A stretch of 64,000 nt of DNA from Gordonia namibiensis NBRC 108229 (GTDB taxonomy: Bacteria > Actinomycetota > Actinomycetes > Mycobacteriales > Mycobacteriaceae): contig NZ_BAHE01000037.1 in assembly GCF_000298235.1 (NCBI RefSeq), forward strand, positions 1 through 64,000. The letters are read 5' to 3'. Position numbers and translations under genes: made by a program. The notes beneath the pieces were generated by a model. The model searched no databases. It worked only from the letters and a program-made list of their open reading frames with translations, and was not told the origin of the DNA. The first letter of the stretch is position 1, and every line of letters begins with the position of its first letter. Shown here in pieces: positions 8,548-19,230 of the stretch.

Positions 8548-9560
8548 CGCGACCAACCAATCGTCAGCAGGCCGCCGCGGCGGCCCGTCAGCAGGCTGCT
8601 GCCGCCATGGCCATGACCGGTGCCGTCGATCTCGGCGGAATCAAGGAACGGGCCGAAGCCCAACGCGCCCAGTCGCAGCGGGCCCAGGCCACCCAGCGCG
8701 CGCAGGCGCAACCGGACGAGACCCCGGGCGCCGGCACACCGCCCCCGCCCGCACCCCCCGCGGCGGCCGGTGCGAGCGTCATCGACGTCACCGAGGAGAC
8801 CTTCGAGGCCGAGGTTCTCAACCGGTCGATGCAGCAGCTCGTCGTCGTCGACCTGTGGGCCGAATGGTGCGGGCCGTGCAAGCAGCTCTCGCCGGTCCTC
8901 GAGCGTCTCGCCGCCGAGAGCGGGGGCCGCTGGGTGCTCGCGAAGGTCGACGTCGACGCCAATCCCCGCATCTCGCAGGCCTTCCGGGTGCAGTCGATCC
9001 CGATGGTGGTCGCGATCGTGCAGGGACAACCGGTCACCGCGTTCAACGGGGTCCGGTCCGAGGCGGAGATCACCGCGTGGATCGACGAGATCTTCGCGCA
9101 GGTCGGCAATGTGCTGCCGGACGCTCCCGCCGGTGCGGCACCCGAGCCCGAGCAGACCGATCCGCGCATGCTGGCCGCCGAGGAGAAGCTCAACGACGGC
9201 GACTTCGACGGAGCGCTGGCCGCTTACCGCGCGGTCGCGGAGGCCGAACCCGAGAACGTCGAGGCGGCGTCGGCGGCGCGGAACCTCGAGTTCATCCTGC
9301 GCGCGCAGGCGCACGATCCGAGCATCGTCGAGACCGCGTCACCGCGTGACATCGACGCCCAGCTCGCGGCCGCGGATGTCCTGCTGCTGTCGCAGCAGCC
9401 CGAGGCGGCCTTCGACCGCATCATCGACGTGGTCCGCGTGACCAACGGCGAGGAGCGCACCCGTGCCCGGACGCGGTTGCTCGAGCTGTTCGAGCTGTTC
9501 GATCCGGCCGAACCGTTCGTGGTGTCCGCTCGGCGAAAGCTGGCCAGCGCGCTCTACTGA
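8544..9560 (+). CDS. Thioredoxin-domain protein with C-terminal TPR-like region
   Basis: 338 residues, orthologous in position to Rv1324. Residues 1-80 are Gln/Ala/Pro-rich and probably disordered; residues ~85-190 are a thioredoxin fold with the active site W-C109-G-P-C112-K; residues ~215-330 are helical and resemble the TPR_20 repeat found in co-chaperone/thioredoxin (CnoX/YbbN-like) proteins. No signal peptide is evident, so it is probably a cytosolic redox chaperone. The GTG start overlaps the transporter stop codon. A long hairpin follows 7 bases after the stop. Confidence 0.85.
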   Translation: MTRPTNRQQAAAAARQQAAAAMAMTGAVDLGGIKERAEAQRAQSQRAQATQRAQAQPDETPGAGTPPPPAPPAAAGASVIDVTEETFEAEVLNRSMQQLVVVDLWAEWCGPCKQLSPVLERLAAESGGRWVLAKVDVDANPRISQAFRVQSIPMVVAIVQGQPVTAFNGVRSEAEITAWIDEIFAQVGNVLPDAPAGAAPEPEQTDPRMLAAEEKLNDGDFDGALAAYRAVAEAEPENVEAASAARNLEFILRAQAHDPSIVETASPRDIDAQLAAADVLLLSQQPEAAFDRIIDVVRVTNGEERTRARTRLLELFELFDPAEPFVVSARRKLASALY

Positions 9561-9567
9561 CCGCAGA

Positions 9568-9623
9568 CCCACCATTCATCGGCAAACCCAGCACCGCTGC
9601 TGGGTTTGCCCATGAATGGTGGG
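9568..9623. terminator. 26-bp stem, 4-base loop, bidirectional terminator
   Basis: The arms 9568-9593 and 9598-9623 are complementary except for one C-C pair, with loop CCGC. The hairpin separates the thioredoxin gene from the convergent glgB and ends one base before the glgB stop triplet, so it can serve both transcripts. Confidence 0.9.
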
Positions 9624-9624
9624 T

Positions 9625-11913
9625 TTACGGACGGCGGGGAGCCAGCCAGATGGCGGAGTTGGCCGGCAGCATGACCCGGGCCGAGGTGGGGCGGCCGTGA
9701 TACGACGGCCCGTCGGCGGTCACCGCTCCGAGATTGCCGCGGCCTGCGCCGCTGTAGGCGTCGGCGTCGGTGTTGAGGATCTCTTCCCACACCCCGCTCT
9801 GCGGCAGCCCGACCTGATAGTCGACACGGTCCGAGCCGGAGAAGTTGAAGATGCAGGCGACGACCGAGCCGTCCTCCCCGAAACGCAGGAAGCTGATCAC
9901 ATTGTTCGCGGTGTCGTTGGCGTCGATCCACTCGTAGCCGAGGGGCGTGATGTCCTGGGTGTAGAGCGCAGGGGATGCCCGGTAGATCCGGTTCAGGTCG
10001 GTGACCAGCGCCGAGATCCCAGAATGCAGTTCTCCCTCCCAGCCCTCGAGCTGATGCCAGTCGAGGCTGCGGTTGTCGGCCCACTCGCCGACCTGGCCGA
10101 ATTCCTGGCCCATGAACAGCAGCTGCTTGCCGGGATGCGACCACATGTAGGCGAGGTAGACGCGTGCGCCGGCGGCCTTGGTGAAGGAGTCGCCGGGCAT
10201 CCGCGTCCAGAGCGTGCCCTTGCCGTGGACGACCTCGTCGTGCGACAGCGGCAGCACGAAGTTCTCGCTCCATGCGTACATCAGCGAGAAGGTGATCTCG
10301 TGATGATGGAAGCTGCGGTGGATCTGATCCCGCGACAGGTAGTCGAGGCTGTCGTGCATCCAACCCATGTTCCATTTGAAGCTGAAACCGAGGCCGCCGA
10401 GATCGGTCATCCGGGTGACGCCCGGCCAGGCGGTGGACTCCTCGGCGACGGTGATGACGCCGGGGAAATGCTTGTGCACCGTCGCGTTGGTCTCCTGCAG
10501 GAACTGCACCGCCTCGAGGTTCTCGCGGCCGCCGTGGATGTTGGGCCGCCACTGTCCGTCGGGACGTGAGTAGTCGAGGTAGAGCATCGACGCGACGGCA
10601 TCGACGCGCAGACCGTCGATGTGGAACTCGCTGAACCAGAACAGCGCATTGGCGACGAGGAAGTTGCGGACCTCGTGACGGCCGAAGTCGAAGACGTAGG
10701 TGCCCCAGTCGAGTTGCTCGCCGCGCATCGGGTCGGCGTGCTCGTAGAGCGGGGTGCCGTCGAAGCGGGCCAGTGCCCATTCGTCCTTGGGGAAGTGCGC
10801 CGGCACCCAGTCGACGAGCACCGCGATGCCACGCGAATGCAGGTGGTCGACGAGATAGCGGAAGTCGTCAGGGGTCCCGAACCGGGCCGTCGGCGCGTAG
10901 TACGACGTCACCTGATAACCCCAGGAACCACCGAAGGGATGCTCGGCCACCGGCAGGAACTCGACGTGCGTGAAGCCCTTCTCGACGACGTAGTCGGCGA
11001 GCTGATGGGCGAGCTCGCGGTAACCCAGGCCCTGACGCCACGACGCCAGGTGCACCTCGTAGACGCTCATCGGCTCGCGCTCGGGCGAGGAGGCCTCCCG
11101 GCGCGCGATCCAGGCGTCGTCGGACCAGACGTGCTGCGACTGCGTGACGACCGACGCGGTCGACGGCGGGGGTGTGGTCCGGTAGGCCATCGGATCGGCC
11201 TTGTCGCGGATCACACCGTCGGCGCCGTGCACCCGGAACTTGTAGTGCGCGCCGTCGCCGACGTCGGGGACGAACACCTCCCAGACACCGCTGACCCCGA
11301 TCTTGCGCATGGGTGCCACACGGCCGGTCCACCGGTTGAAGTCCCCGATGACGGCCACACCGTGCGCGTTCGGCGCCCAGACCGAGAACGCGGTGCCGGT
11401 GACCTCGCCGTCGGCGGTGGTGTAGGAGACCACGCGCGCCCCGAGGGCCTCCCACAGCGCCTCGTGCCGGCCCTCGCTGAACAGGTGGATGTCGATGTCG
11501 CCGAGGCTCGGCAGGAACCGGTAGCCGTCGGCGACCACGAACTCGGCGGTGCCGCCGGAACCGTCGGGGTAGACGACCCGGTAGCGGTAGTCCATCAGGT
11601 CGGCGATCGGCACGGTGACGACCCACAGGTCGTCGGTCTGGCGGGTCATCGGGTGATCGACGCCGCCGATGACCGCGGACACCGACAGCGCGTCGGGTCG
11701 AAGGGTGCGCAGGATCGTGGTCCCGCCCGGTGCGTCGTGCGCCCCGAGGAACGCGTGCGGCTCCGGATGGGTCAGCGCGTCGAGGCGGCGCAGGTCGTGA
11801 TCGTTCGCCTTCGGGTCGGGGAGAGAACCTGCGGCGCCGGCGGGCGTCTCCGGGCCGGTGGGCGTCTCGGGGTCGGTGGGGGACTCGGGATCACGACGAT
11901 CGGTCACGGGCAC
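9625..11913 (-). CDS. glgB: 1,4-alpha-glucan branching enzyme
   Basis: Introduces alpha-1,6 branches into the linear glucan made by GlgE. 762 residues: a Pro/Glu/Thr-rich N-terminal tail (~1-35), two CBM48-like beta domains (~40-240), then the GH13 barrel. The nucleophile is D438 ([11 protein letters not shown]), the acid/base Glu lies in [12 protein letters not shown] and a third Asp follows in [11 protein letters not shown]. The GTG start is one base after the glgE stop codon, so the pair is translationally coupled and co-transcribed. The Mycobacterium order glgB-glgE is kept. Confidence 0.94.
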   Translation of the reverse strand: MPVTDRRDPESPTDPETPTGPETPAGAAGSLPDPKANDHDLRRLDALTHPEPHAFLGAHDAPGGTTILRTLRPDALSVSAVIGGVDHPMTRQTDDLWVVTVPIADLMDYRYRVVYPDGSGGTAEFVVADGYRFLPSLGDIDIHLFSEGRHEALWEALGARVVSYTTADGEVTGTAFSVWAPNAHGVAVIGDFNRWTGRVAPMRKIGVSGVWEVFVPDVGDGAHYKFRVHGADGVIRDKADPMAYRTTPPPSTASVVTQSQHVWSDDAWIARREASSPEREPMSVYEVHLASWRQGLGYRELAHQLADYVVEKGFTHVEFLPVAEHPFGGSWGYQVTSYYAPTARFGTPDDFRYLVDHLHSRGIAVLVDWVPAHFPKDEWALARFDGTPLYEHADPMRGEQLDWGTYVFDFGRHEVRNFLVANALFWFSEFHIDGLRVDAVASMLYLDYSRPDGQWRPNIHGGRENLEAVQFLQETNATVHKHFPGVITVAEESTAWPGVTRMTDLGGLGFSFKWNMGWMHDSLDYLSRDQIHRSFHHHEITFSLMYAWSENFVLPLSHDEVVHGKGTLWTRMPGDSFTKAAGARVYLAYMWSHPGKQLLFMGQEFGQVGEWADNRSLDWHQLEGWEGELHSGISALVTDLNRIYRASPALYTQDITPLGYEWIDANDTANNVISFLRFGEDGSVVACIFNFSGSDRVDYQVGLPQSGVWEEILNTDADAYSGAGRGNLGAVTADGPSYHGRPTSARVMLPANSAIWLAPRRP

Positions 11914-11914
11914 C

Positions 11915-13915
11915 TCACTGGATTCGGTAGGCGAGTCGCGCGGCGGCGGCGGGATCGAGCGGCGGCAGGGCCAGGATGTGGGCCACCGCGCGCCACGGCT
12001 CGAGCCGGACGTAATTGTCCTGCCCCCACCAGTACTCCTCGCCGGACACCTCGTCGCGGACCGAGAAGTGGTCGTACCACTCGAATCCGAGTCGGGGCAG
12101 GTCGAGCCATACGGTCGATTCCTCGGCGGCGTACGGGTTGAGATTGATGACCACCACGACGCGGTCGCCGGTCACCGGGTCGATCTTCGAGTAGGCGATG
12201 AGCGACGGGTTGTCGACGTGGTGGAAGTGGATGTTCCGCAACTGCTGCAGGGCGGGGTGTCGGCGGCGGATCTCGTTGAGCGAGGTGATCCACGGCTCCA
12301 GCGACTCACCGCGGCTTGCGGCCGCCTTGTAATCGCGCGGGCGCAGCTCGTACTTCTCGGAGTCCAGGTACTCCTCGCTGCCCTCGGCGACCGCGACGTG
12401 CTCGTAGAGTTCGTAACCGCTGTAGACGCCCCAGGTCGGGGCGAGGGTCGCGGCCAGGGCGGCGCGCAGTGCGAACATGCCCGGGCCGCCGTGTTGCAGG
12501 CTCTCGTGGAGGATGTCCGGGGTGTTCACGAACAGGTTGGGGCGCGCCTCGTCGGCGTGCTCGGCCAGTTCACGACCGAACTGCTCGAGTTCCCACTTCT
12601 CCGTCTTCCAGGTGAAGTACGTGTAGGACTGGGTGAACCCGAGCCGGGCGAGCCCGTACAGGCGCGCGGGCCGGGTGAACGACTCGGACAGGAACAGCAC
12701 GTCCGGGTTCCGCTTCTTGACCTCGCTGATCAGCCACTCCCAGAAGTTCGGCGGCTTGGTGTGCGGGTTGTCGACGCGGAAGATGTTGACGCCCAGGCCG
12801 ACCCAGTGCAGGACCACCTTAAGCACCGCTCGGTAGATGCCGTTGCGGTCGTCGTCGAAGTTCAGTGGGTAGATGTCCTGGTACTTCTTCGGCGGGTTCT
12901 CCGCGTAGGCGATCGTGCCGTCGGGCTGGATGAAGAACCAGTCGGGGTGTTCGGTCGCCCAGGGGTGGTCGGGTGCGCACTGCAGGGCGAGGTCGAGGGC
13001 GACCTCGAGGCCCAGTTCCCGGGCGCGACCGACGAAGTACTCGAAGTCCTCCTCGGAACCCAGCTGCGGGTGGATCGCGTCGTGGCCGCCGTCCTTCGAC
13101 CCGATGGCCCACGGCGAACCGACGTCGTCCGGCCCGGCAACGAGCGTGTTGTTGCGCCCCTTGCGGTTGATCTCGCCGATGGGATGGATCGGCGGGAGGT
13201 AGACGACGTCGAAGCCCATCCCGGCGATGCGGGGGAGGTCCTCGGTGGCGGTGAGGAAGGTGCCGTGCACCGGGTTGCCCTCGCCGTCCCAGCCGCCGGT
13301 GGAGCGGGGGAAGAACTCGTACCAGGACCCGAAGAGGGCGCGCGTGCGGTCGACCCACACGCGGTAGGTGCGGCTCTTGGTGACCAGCTCGCGGACGGGG
13401 TTGTCGTAGAGCAGTTCGACGACCTCCTCGGAGATCGCCAGGCTCACCCGGTTCTCGACCCGGCGGCGTCGGGCGCGGAGCAGACGTACGGCGTCGAGCA
13501 GGAGTTCGCGGTTCTCGTCGACGATGTCCTCGGCGGCGCGCTCGAGGATGCGGGCGCCGACCTCGAGGTCGTTGGCCAGGTCTGCGGCGCCCTGGCCGGC
13601 GTCGAGTTTCTTGATGACCGCCGACCGCCAGGTGGTGTACGGGTCGCTCCAGGCCTCGATGCGGTACGACCAGAAACCGACCGCGTCGGGGACGAAGGCG
13701 GCGTTGAACGTGTCCGGTTCGGGCGCCGGCGTCATGCGGATATCGATGGTTCCGCGCTGCGGTGCCTCGATGTGCAGGGTGACGCCGATCGCGTCGTGGC
13801 CCTCGCGCCATGCGGTGGTGCTGACCGGGAAGAATTCTCCCACAACGGCTTTCGCGGGCTGTTGCCCTGCGGAGACGAGGGGTGCGATGTCATCGATACC
13901 CATGCGCCCGATCAC
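11915..13915 (-). CDS. glgE: Maltosyltransferase GlgE (GH13_3)
   Basis: Uses alpha-maltose-1-phosphate to extend alpha-1,4-glucan, the polymerising step of the GlgE pathway. 666 residues. D382 (FRVDNPHT) is the nucleophile and E411 (FLSESFTRP) the general acid. The N-terminal IDDIAPLVS...PAKAVVGE block is characteristic. I choose the GTG at 13915 because AGGAGG lies 6 bases upstream; the ATG at 13903 is too far from it. Unlike M. tuberculosis, no glgP lies upstream: the next gene is dinG. A transcript from 13915 would carry glgE-glgB. Confidence 0.94.
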   Translation of the reverse strand: MIGRMGIDDIAPLVSAGQQPAKAVVGEFFPVSTTAWREGHDAIGVTLHIEAPQRGTIDIRMTPAPEPDTFNAAFVPDAVGFWSYRIEAWSDPYTTWRSAVIKKLDAGQGAADLANDLEVGARILERAAEDIVDENRELLLDAVRLLRARRRRVENRVSLAISEEVVELLYDNPVRELVTKSRTYRVWVDRTRALFGSWYEFFPRSTGGWDGEGNPVHGTFLTATEDLPRIAGMGFDVVYLPPIHPIGEINRKGRNNTLVAGPDDVGSPWAIGSKDGGHDAIHPQLGSEEDFEYFVGRARELGLEVALDLALQCAPDHPWATEHPDWFFIQPDGTIAYAENPPKKYQDIYPLNFDDDRNGIYRAVLKVVLHWVGLGVNIFRVDNPHTKPPNFWEWLISEVKKRNPDVLFLSESFTRPARLYGLARLGFTQSYTYFTWKTEKWELEQFGRELAEHADEARPNLFVNTPDILHESLQHGGPGMFALRAALAATLAPTWGVYSGYELYEHVAVAEGSEEYLDSEKYELRPRDYKAAASRGESLEPWITSLNEIRRRHPALQQLRNIHFHHVDNPSLIAYSKIDPVTGDRVVVVINLNPYAAEESTVWLDLPRLGFEWYDHFSVRDEVSGEEYWWGQDNYVRLEPWRAVAHILALPPLDPAAAARLAYRIQ

Positions 13916-14066
13916 TCGAAGCCTCCTCTCGTCAGCTCCTGCGACTGGCCAGGGTGCGTTGTCGGTCTCGCCTGCGTTGGTATCACCGCTACCCAACCTA
14001 GTGCCCCGCGTAGCCGATTGTCTTGTCGTACGCGGTCCTCGTGTCGGGTGTCTCCCCGCGGGCCGA

Positions 14067-16175
14067 TCAGCCCACCGGGCGCGGTGCCGCGGTGAGTCGG
14101 CTGAGCGCCGAGCGGACGACCGCGGGGTCGGTGGTCCGCCACATCGGCGGCAGCGAGGCGAGTAGATAACCCCCGTAACCCGCCGTGGCCAGGCGGGAGT
14201 CGAGTACCGCGACGACGCCGCGGTCGTCGACCGAACGCAGTAATCGGCCCGCACCCTGCGCGAGGAGCAGCGCCGCATGGTTGGCTGCGACGGACAGGAA
14301 GCCGTTGCCGCCCCGGGCGTCGACCGCGCGTTGCCGTGCGGTCAGCAGGGGATCGTCGGGGCGGGGGAACGGGATGCGGTCGATGAGTACCAGGCTCAGC
14401 GAGGGCCCGGGCACGTCGACACCCTGCCACAGCGACAGCGTGCCGAAGAGGCACGTCTCGGGGTCCTCGGCGAAGCGTTTGACCAGCGTCGAGGTGGTGT
14501 CGTCGCCCTGGCACAGCACCGGGTACTCACAGCGTTCGCGGATGGCCTCGGCCGCCTCGCGGGCGGCGCGCATCGACGAGAATAGTCCCAGCGTGCGGCC
14601 CCCGGCGGCGTCGACGAGCTGGGCGATCTCGTCCATCGTGCGTGGCGCGATACCCGAACGGTCGGGACGGGGCAGGTGCCGGGCCACGTAGAGGATCGAC
14701 GACTTCGGGTAGTCGAACGGGGAGCCAGCGTCGAGGCCCGTCCACCGCGCCGAACCCGTGTCGGAGGGCACCGCCTTGCCGCTGGCGGTGATGTTGCGCG
14801 AGGCCGCCGGATCGGTGGTCGGGTCGTCGCCCGGCTCATCGGCGGCGGGACGATCGGTGCCGCGCCCGGAGGCGGGCAGGCCCCACGTCGCGGCCAGGGC
14901 GTCGAAGGAGCCGCCGATTGTCAGGGTCGCGGAGGTCAGGACGACCGTCGAGTTGGAGAACAGCGACGCCCGCAGGAGGCCACCGACCGACAGCGGCGCG
15001 ATGTGCAGCACCGGCCGGGGTTCGGCACCCCGCCGGGAGGTGTCGAGGCCGACCCACACCACGTCACGCCGTTTGGACTCGTCGGGTTCGTCGAAGGCGC
15101 CGAGGACGCGCACGACCGTGTCGTGCATGTCGTCGAGCGAGGTGAGTGCCGCCGACCGCGCCGCGGCCGCGCCGTCGTCACCGGCCCCCGGCGCGCGCAC
15201 CGGGCCGATCGCGGTCCGGGTCTGCCACAGTCGGTCACGCAACATCACCAGCACGGAGGTCGCGTCGGGAGGCAGCTGCGTCCATTGCGCCTTCGGGGCG
15301 GTCTCCAGGAGCTCGCCGAGTTGCTCACCGGCGCCGAGGAGCGCGTCGGCCGTCTCCTCGTCGACGAGCTTGCCCACGCGCCGGGAGACGAGCGCGATCG
15401 AGGACGTGGACAGTTCGTCGGTCGCCACCGAGGTCATCCGGTCCACGAGTTCGTGGGCCTCGTCGATGATCACCACGTCGTGTTCGGGCAGGACGTTCGC
15501 CGGGCTCGTCGCATCGATGGCCAGCAACGCGTGGTTGGTCACCACCACGTCGACCTTCCCGGACTGGCGACGGGCCTGCTCGGCGAAGCAATCCTCACCG
15601 TAGGAGCAGTTGGCGGCGCCGAGGCATTCGCGCGCGGAAACGCTGACCTGGCGCCAGGCACGGTCGGCGACACCGGGGACGAGGTCGTCGCGGTCGCCGG
15701 TCTCGGTGTCGCTGCTCCACTCGCGCAGCCGGGTGACCTCGCGTCCGGTGCGGGACAGTTCGAACGGATCGAACAACTCGGTGTCCGGCTCGTCGGCCGT
15801 TCCTGAGTGGATCTTGTTGAGGCACAGGTAGTTTCCGCGGCCCTTGAGAATCGCGAAGGTCGGCTTGCGGCCGATCGGCTTGGCGAGGGCCCCGGCGAGA
15901 CGGGGGAGGTCGCGCTCGATCAGCTGCCGCTGCAACGCGATCGTCGCCGTCGACACCACGACGGTCCGGCCGGTCTCCACCGCGTGCCGGATCGCGGGTA
16001 CGAGATACGCCAGCGACTTTCCGGTACCCGTGCCCGCCTGCACGGCGAGATGCTCGCCGGTGTCGATGGCGTGTGCGACGGCGGAGGCCATCGCGACCTG
16101 CCCGTCACGTCGACGGCCGCCGAGCGCGGAGACCGCGGTGTCGAGCAGTTCGGTCACCGGGGGAGTGTTCGGCAT
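14067..16175 (-). CDS. dinG: DinG/XPD-type ATP-dependent DNA helicase
   Basis: Superfamily 2, iron-sulfur 5'-3' helicase; position matches Rv1329c. 702 residues. Walker A is GTGTGKS (48-54), the DEAH box is in [10 protein letters not shown], and between them the Cys residues in [10 protein letters not shown] and [15 protein letters not shown] are candidates for the 4Fe-4S cluster. [17 protein letters not shown] and [24 protein letters not shown] are conserved helicase blocks in domain 2. Likely role: resolving R-loops, D-loops or blocked forks. A segment around residues 420-480 is low-complexity and may be a lineage insert. Confidence 0.92.
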   Translation of the reverse strand: MPNTPPVTELLDTAVSALGGRRRDGQVAMASAVAHAIDTGEHLAVQAGTGTGKSLAYLVPAIRHAVETGRTVVVSTATIALQRQLIERDLPRLAGALAKPIGRKPTFAILKGRGNYLCLNKIHSGTADEPDTELFDPFELSRTGREVTRLREWSSDTETGDRDDLVPGVADRAWRQVSVSARECLGAANCSYGEDCFAEQARRQSGKVDVVVTNHALLAIDATSPANVLPEHDVVIIDEAHELVDRMTSVATDELSTSSIALVSRRVGKLVDEETADALLGAGEQLGELLETAPKAQWTQLPPDATSVLVMLRDRLWQTRTAIGPVRAPGAGDDGAAAARSAALTSLDDMHDTVVRVLGAFDEPDESKRRDVVWVGLDTSRRGAEPRPVLHIAPLSVGGLLRASLFSNSTVVLTSATLTIGGSFDALAATWGLPASGRGTDRPAADEPGDDPTTDPAASRNITASGKAVPSDTGSARWTGLDAGSPFDYPKSSILYVARHLPRPDRSGIAPRTMDEIAQLVDAAGGRTLGLFSSMRAAREAAEAIRERCEYPVLCQGDDTTSTLVKRFAEDPETCLFGTLSLWQGVDVPGPSLSLVLIDRIPFPRPDDPLLTARQRAVDARGGNGFLSVAANHAALLLAQGAGRLLRSVDDRGVVAVLDSRLATAGYGGYLLASLPPMWRTTDPAVVRSALSRLTAAPRPVG

Positions 16176-16262
16176 GGGGTGTTCCGGGGTCCTCGTTCGA
16201 GATGGGCGAGATGGGTGTGTGGTTTCAGACGGATCCGCGGCCTCTGCGGTTCCCTCGGGGGA

Positions 16263-16874
16263 TTAACCCGTGCCGTAGGAGCCGTCGTAGAGCAGGTCGC
16301 CCACGAGTTCGACCCCGGCCTCACGCATGCTCGACAGCGCGTCGGACGTGGTCTCCGTACCGACTCCCGCGGTGAAGTTGAGAAGCACCCGGGTCGTGAA
16401 GCCCGCCTTCACCGCGTCGAGTGCGGTGGCGAGGACGCAGTGATCGGTGGTCAGGCCCGCGATGTCGATCGACGAGATCTTGTGGTCGCGAAGCCATTGC
16501 TCGAGGGTGGTCCCGTCCTCGGCGATTCCCTCGAAACCGGAGTACGCGGCGTCGTATTCGCCCTTGGAGAAGACCGCCTGCGCTGCGGCGGAATCGAATT
16601 CGGGGTGGAACGCGACGCCGTCGGTGCCCACCACGCAATGCGGCGGCCAGGTGTCGACGTAGTCGGGCTCGTCGGAGAAGTGCGCGCCCGGATCGATGTG
16701 GTGGTCGCGGGTAGCGACGACGGTCCGGTACTCGCCGAGGATCTTGGTGATCGCCCGGGCGACGGCGGCACCGCCGTTGACCGCAAGGGAGCCGCCCTCA
16801 CAGAAGTCGTTCTGGACGTCGACGACGACCAACGCGTCGGCCGGCTTGGTGCCGTCGCTGCGTTCGCTGCTCAT
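16263..16874 (-). CDS. pncA: Nicotinamidase/pyrazinamidase
   Basis: Converts nicotinamide to nicotinic acid in NAD salvage. 203 residues of the isochorismatase-like hydrolase fold. The catalytic triad is D19 (VVDVQNDF), K104 (SKGEYD) and C146 (TTDHCVLAT); the metal site is D57, H59, H65 (DHHIDPGAH) and H79 (WPPHC). Start ATG 16874 has GGGAG 6 bases upstream. It lies directly downstream of pncB on the same strand, giving two consecutive enzymes of the Preiss-Handler salvage route side by side; in M. tuberculosis pncA is elsewhere. Confidence 0.93.
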   Translation of the reverse strand: MSSERSDGTKPADALVVVDVQNDFCEGGSLAVNGGAAVARAITKILGEYRTVVATRDHHIDPGAHFSDEPDYVDTWPPHCVVGTDGVAFHPEFDSAAAQAVFSKGEYDAAYSGFEGIAEDGTTLEQWLRDHKISSIDIAGLTTDHCVLATALDAVKAGFTTRVLLNFTAGVGTETTSDALSSMREAGVELVGDLLYDGSYGTG

Positions 16875-16908
16875 CAGGTACTCCCTGGCGGATCGAAGGA
16901 TGTGCTCG

Positions 16909-18216
16909 TCAGCCGAGCTGGTAGCGGGTCGGCACCGCCGGGTCTCCGTGCGAGAGGCCGAGGCCCTCCCACGGCAGACTCACCAGCCCTGCCGCGAGGT
17001 GGGCACGCGCGTCGGTCAGCGAGGGCAGCGATGCCACCGGCTCCCCGCCGCGGACCAGCGGGATCTGCAGATCCCGGAGGTGGAGACCGCCCTCGGCCTC
17101 GGGGCGTGGCCCGTCGGCTCGGTAGACGATCTCCTCCACGATCGTCCCACTGCCCCGTGCGGCCCGCACGGCCGCCTTGGCCCCGCCGCGCGATTCCTTG
17201 TGGCTCGACCGCTTGGCGACGGGCAGGCCGTCGACCTCGACGAGCTTGTAGACCATACCCGCGGTCGGTGCGCCGCTACCGGTGACCAGCGCGGTCCCGA
17301 CCCCGTAGCTGTCCACCGGCTCGGCGCGCAGCGAGGCGATCGCGTACTCGTCGAGGTCGCCGGAAACCACGATCTTGGTGTTCGTCGCGCCGAGGTCGTC
17401 GAGTTGCGTGCGGACCTGACGCGCGAGCACGCCGAGATCGCCGGAGTCGATGCGCACCGCGCCGAGTCCGGGGCCGGCGACCTCGATCGCGTTCCGCACG
17501 CCCTGGGTGATGTCGTAGGTGTCGACCAGCAATGTGGTGTCGATGCCGAGCGCCTCGATCTGTGCGGCGAAGGCGGCTTTCTCGTCGGGGCCGTCGGGCC
17601 CGGTGAAGCCGAGGGTGAAGGCATGGGCGGCGGTGCCCGCGCTGGGCACCCCGAACCGGCGATTCGCCTCGAGGTTCGACGTCGCGGCGACACCGGCGAG
17701 GTAGGCGGCGCGGGCACTGGCGACGGCGGCGCGCTCGTGGGTGCGCCTGGAGCCCATCTCGATGATCGGGCGGGAGCCGGCCGCACTGACCATGCGGGCG
17801 GCGGCCGAGGCGATCGCGCTGTCGTGGTTGAGGATCGACAGGATCAACGTCTCGAGGAGGACCGCCTCGGCGAAGGACGCCCGGACGGTGAGGATCGGGG
17901 AGCCCGGGAAGTAGAGCTCGCCCTCGCGGAAGCCGTCGATGTCACCGGAGAAGCGGTAGTCGCGTAGCCACGCGACGGTCTCGGCGTCGAGGAACTGCTC
18001 CACGACGGCGATCTCCTCGTCGCCGAAACGGAACTCGGCGAGCTCGGCGAGGACACGTCCGGTACCCGCGACGACGCCGTACCGACGACCGTCGGGAAGC
18101 CGGCGGGCGAACACCTCGAACACGCACGGCCGGTGCGCGACCGGGTGCCGGAGTGCCGCCGCGACCATGGTCAGTTCGTACTGGTCGGTCAGCAGCGCGG
18201 TGTTGTCGATGCTCAC
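16909..18216 (-). CDS. pncB: Nicotinate phosphoribosyltransferase
   Basis: Makes nicotinate mononucleotide from nicotinate and PRPP, using the product of PncA. 435 residues. TDQYELTMV near the N-terminus, [10 protein letters not shown] and [11 protein letters not shown] (with the conserved His) and VRIDSGDL are family blocks. The GTG at 18216 gives the standard N-terminus; the longer frame upstream would run through the divergent clpS gene. Only 21 bases separate the pncB and clpS start codons, so their promoters must overlap each other or the coding sequences. The order pncB-clpS matches Rv1330c-Rv1331. Confidence 0.93.
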   Translation of the reverse strand: MSIDNTALLTDQYELTMVAAALRHPVAHRPCVFEVFARRLPDGRRYGVVAGTGRVLAELAEFRFGDEEIAVVEQFLDAETVAWLRDYRFSGDIDGFREGELYFPGSPILTVRASFAEAVLLETLILSILNHDSAIASAAARMVSAAGSRPIIEMGSRRTHERAAVASARAAYLAGVAATSNLEANRRFGVPSAGTAAHAFTLGFTGPDGPDEKAAFAAQIEALGIDTTLLVDTYDITQGVRNAIEVAGPGLGAVRIDSGDLGVLARQVRTQLDDLGATNTKIVVSGDLDEYAIASLRAEPVDSYGVGTALVTGSGAPTAGMVYKLVEVDGLPVAKRSSHKESRGGAKAAVRAARGSGTIVEEIVYRADGPRPEAEGGLHLRDLQIPLVRGGEPVASLPSLTDARAHLAAGLVSLPWEGLGLSHGDPAVPTRYQLG

Positions 18217-18224
18217 TATCGCGT

Positions 18225-18230
18225 TACCCT
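18225..18230 (+). promoter_or_regulatory. Putative leaderless -10 (TACCCT) for clpS
   Basis: TACCCT is 7 bases before the clpS ATG, inside the 21-bp gap between divergent start codons. Confidence 0.5.
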
Positions 18231-18237
18231 TGTCCTC

Positions 18238-18561
18238 ATGGCGCCTGACGAAACTCGTGCGCACGAGGCTACCCCCGGCGGTACTGCGGTTGCCGAACCC
18301 GCAGTGGCCGACGGCGCGGCGGATCTCGACAAACCCTGGATGACCGTCGTGTGGGACGACCCCGTCAATCTGATGCGGTACGTGACCTTCGTCTTCCAGA
18401 AGATCTTCGGCTACTCGGAGTCGCACGCCAATCAGCTCATGATGCAGGTGCACACCGAGGGCAAGGCCGTCGTCTCCAGCGGCGATCGGGACAAGGTCGA
18501 GGGAGACGTGCGCAAACTGCACGCGGCCGGCCTGTGGGCCACCATGCAGCGCGATTCATGA
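18238..18561 (+). CDS. clpS: ClpS adaptor protein
   Basis: Adaptor that delivers N-degron substrates to the ClpC/ClpP protease. 107 residues: ~35 flexible N-terminal residues, then the ClpS core [27 protein letters not shown], with DDPVN and the following hydrophobic pocket residues typical of the family. No Shine-Dalgarno sequence is visible; the -10-like TACCCT 7 bases upstream suggests a leaderless mRNA. It is followed by the aosR-like gene, as in Rv1331-Rv1332. Confidence 0.93.
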   Translation: MAPDETRAHEATPGGTAVAEPAVADGAADLDKPWMTVVWDDPVNLMRYVTFVFQKIFGYSESHANQLMMQVHTEGKAVVSSGDRDKVEGDVRKLHAAGLWATMQRDS

Positions 18562-18638
18562 CCGGGCCCGAGATGTTGCGGCTCGGGTCCGGACCGTCCT
18601 CGCCTGGGGATGATCCGACGGTGGGGAGACACTGAGGC

Positions 18639-19214
18639 GTGCGCACCTGGAAACGCAAAGGCCGCGGCGAGTCGATCCGGATCGTCTCCCAACTCGACTC
18701 GCACGAGGCCGAGTTGCTCGCGTCGCTGGTCTCGTCGATGTGTGAGCTCCTCACCGAACGTGCCGACACCGCGCCGAGCGATGCGCTGTCGGAGGTCACC
18801 GGCATCCGCATCGGCCACTCCGATGCGCCGGACGACGCCACCCTCGGTCGTCTGCTGCCGGACTTCCACCGGCCGGATCAGGACGAGGAACTCTCCGCAG
18901 AAGTGGTCAACGGCCGGCTCAACTCGGCGCTGCGGAGCGTCAACGAGCCGAAGATCATCGACGCCAAACTCGGTGCGGCACACATACTTCTCGACACGCT
19001 GCCGGACGGGGGCGGCGACCTCGCGCTCACCGTCGACGAGGCGACCGCCTGGCTCACCGCTCTCAACGACGTCCGTCTCGCGCTCGGGGCGATGCTCGGC
19101 ATCTCGGAGGACACCCCGGATCGGCTGCCGCCCGACCATCCGCACGCCGCCCATCTCGACGTCTATCACTGGCTGACCGTGATGCAGGATCTGCTCGTCG
19201 AAGCGGTGATGTGA
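18639..19214 (+). CDS. aosR: DUF2017 protein, AosR-like regulator
   Basis: 191-residue DUF2017 protein in the position of Rv1332 (AosR), which is described as a redox-responsive regulator that helps SigH activate mec-cysO-cysM. Family features visible: ITGIRIGHSDAPDDATLGRLLPDF, EPKIIDAKLGAAHILLDTLPDGGG and the C-terminal HLDVYHWLTVMQDLL. As I recall, the M. tuberculosis protein senses oxidation through an N-terminal Cys pair; this copy has only one Cys (C35), so that switch seems absent. The GTG start follows a short gap after clpS. The downstream target genes lie 1.3 kb away on the same strand. Confidence 0.8.
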   Translation: MRTWKRKGRGESIRIVSQLDSHEAELLASLVSSMCELLTERADTAPSDALSEVTGIRIGHSDAPDDATLGRLLPDFHRPDQDEELSAEVVNGRLNSALRSVNEPKIIDAKLGAAHILLDTLPDGGGDLALTVDEATAWLTALNDVRLALGAMLGISEDTPDRLPPDHPHAAHLDVYHWLTVMQDLLVEAVM

Positions 19215-19216
19215 CC

Positions 19217-19222
19217 TACAGT
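19217..19222 (+). promoter_or_regulatory. Putative leaderless -10 (TACAGT) for P1 peptidase
   Basis: TACAGT is 8 bases before the GTG start at 19231, immediately after the upstream stop codon. Confidence 0.4.
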
Positions 19223-19230
19223 TCTCCGGT

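Noticed and set aside
13916..14066. Remnant of glgP between glgE and dinG
   Set aside because: The 151-bp gap shows no recognisable phosphorylase sequence; the gene is simply absent here.
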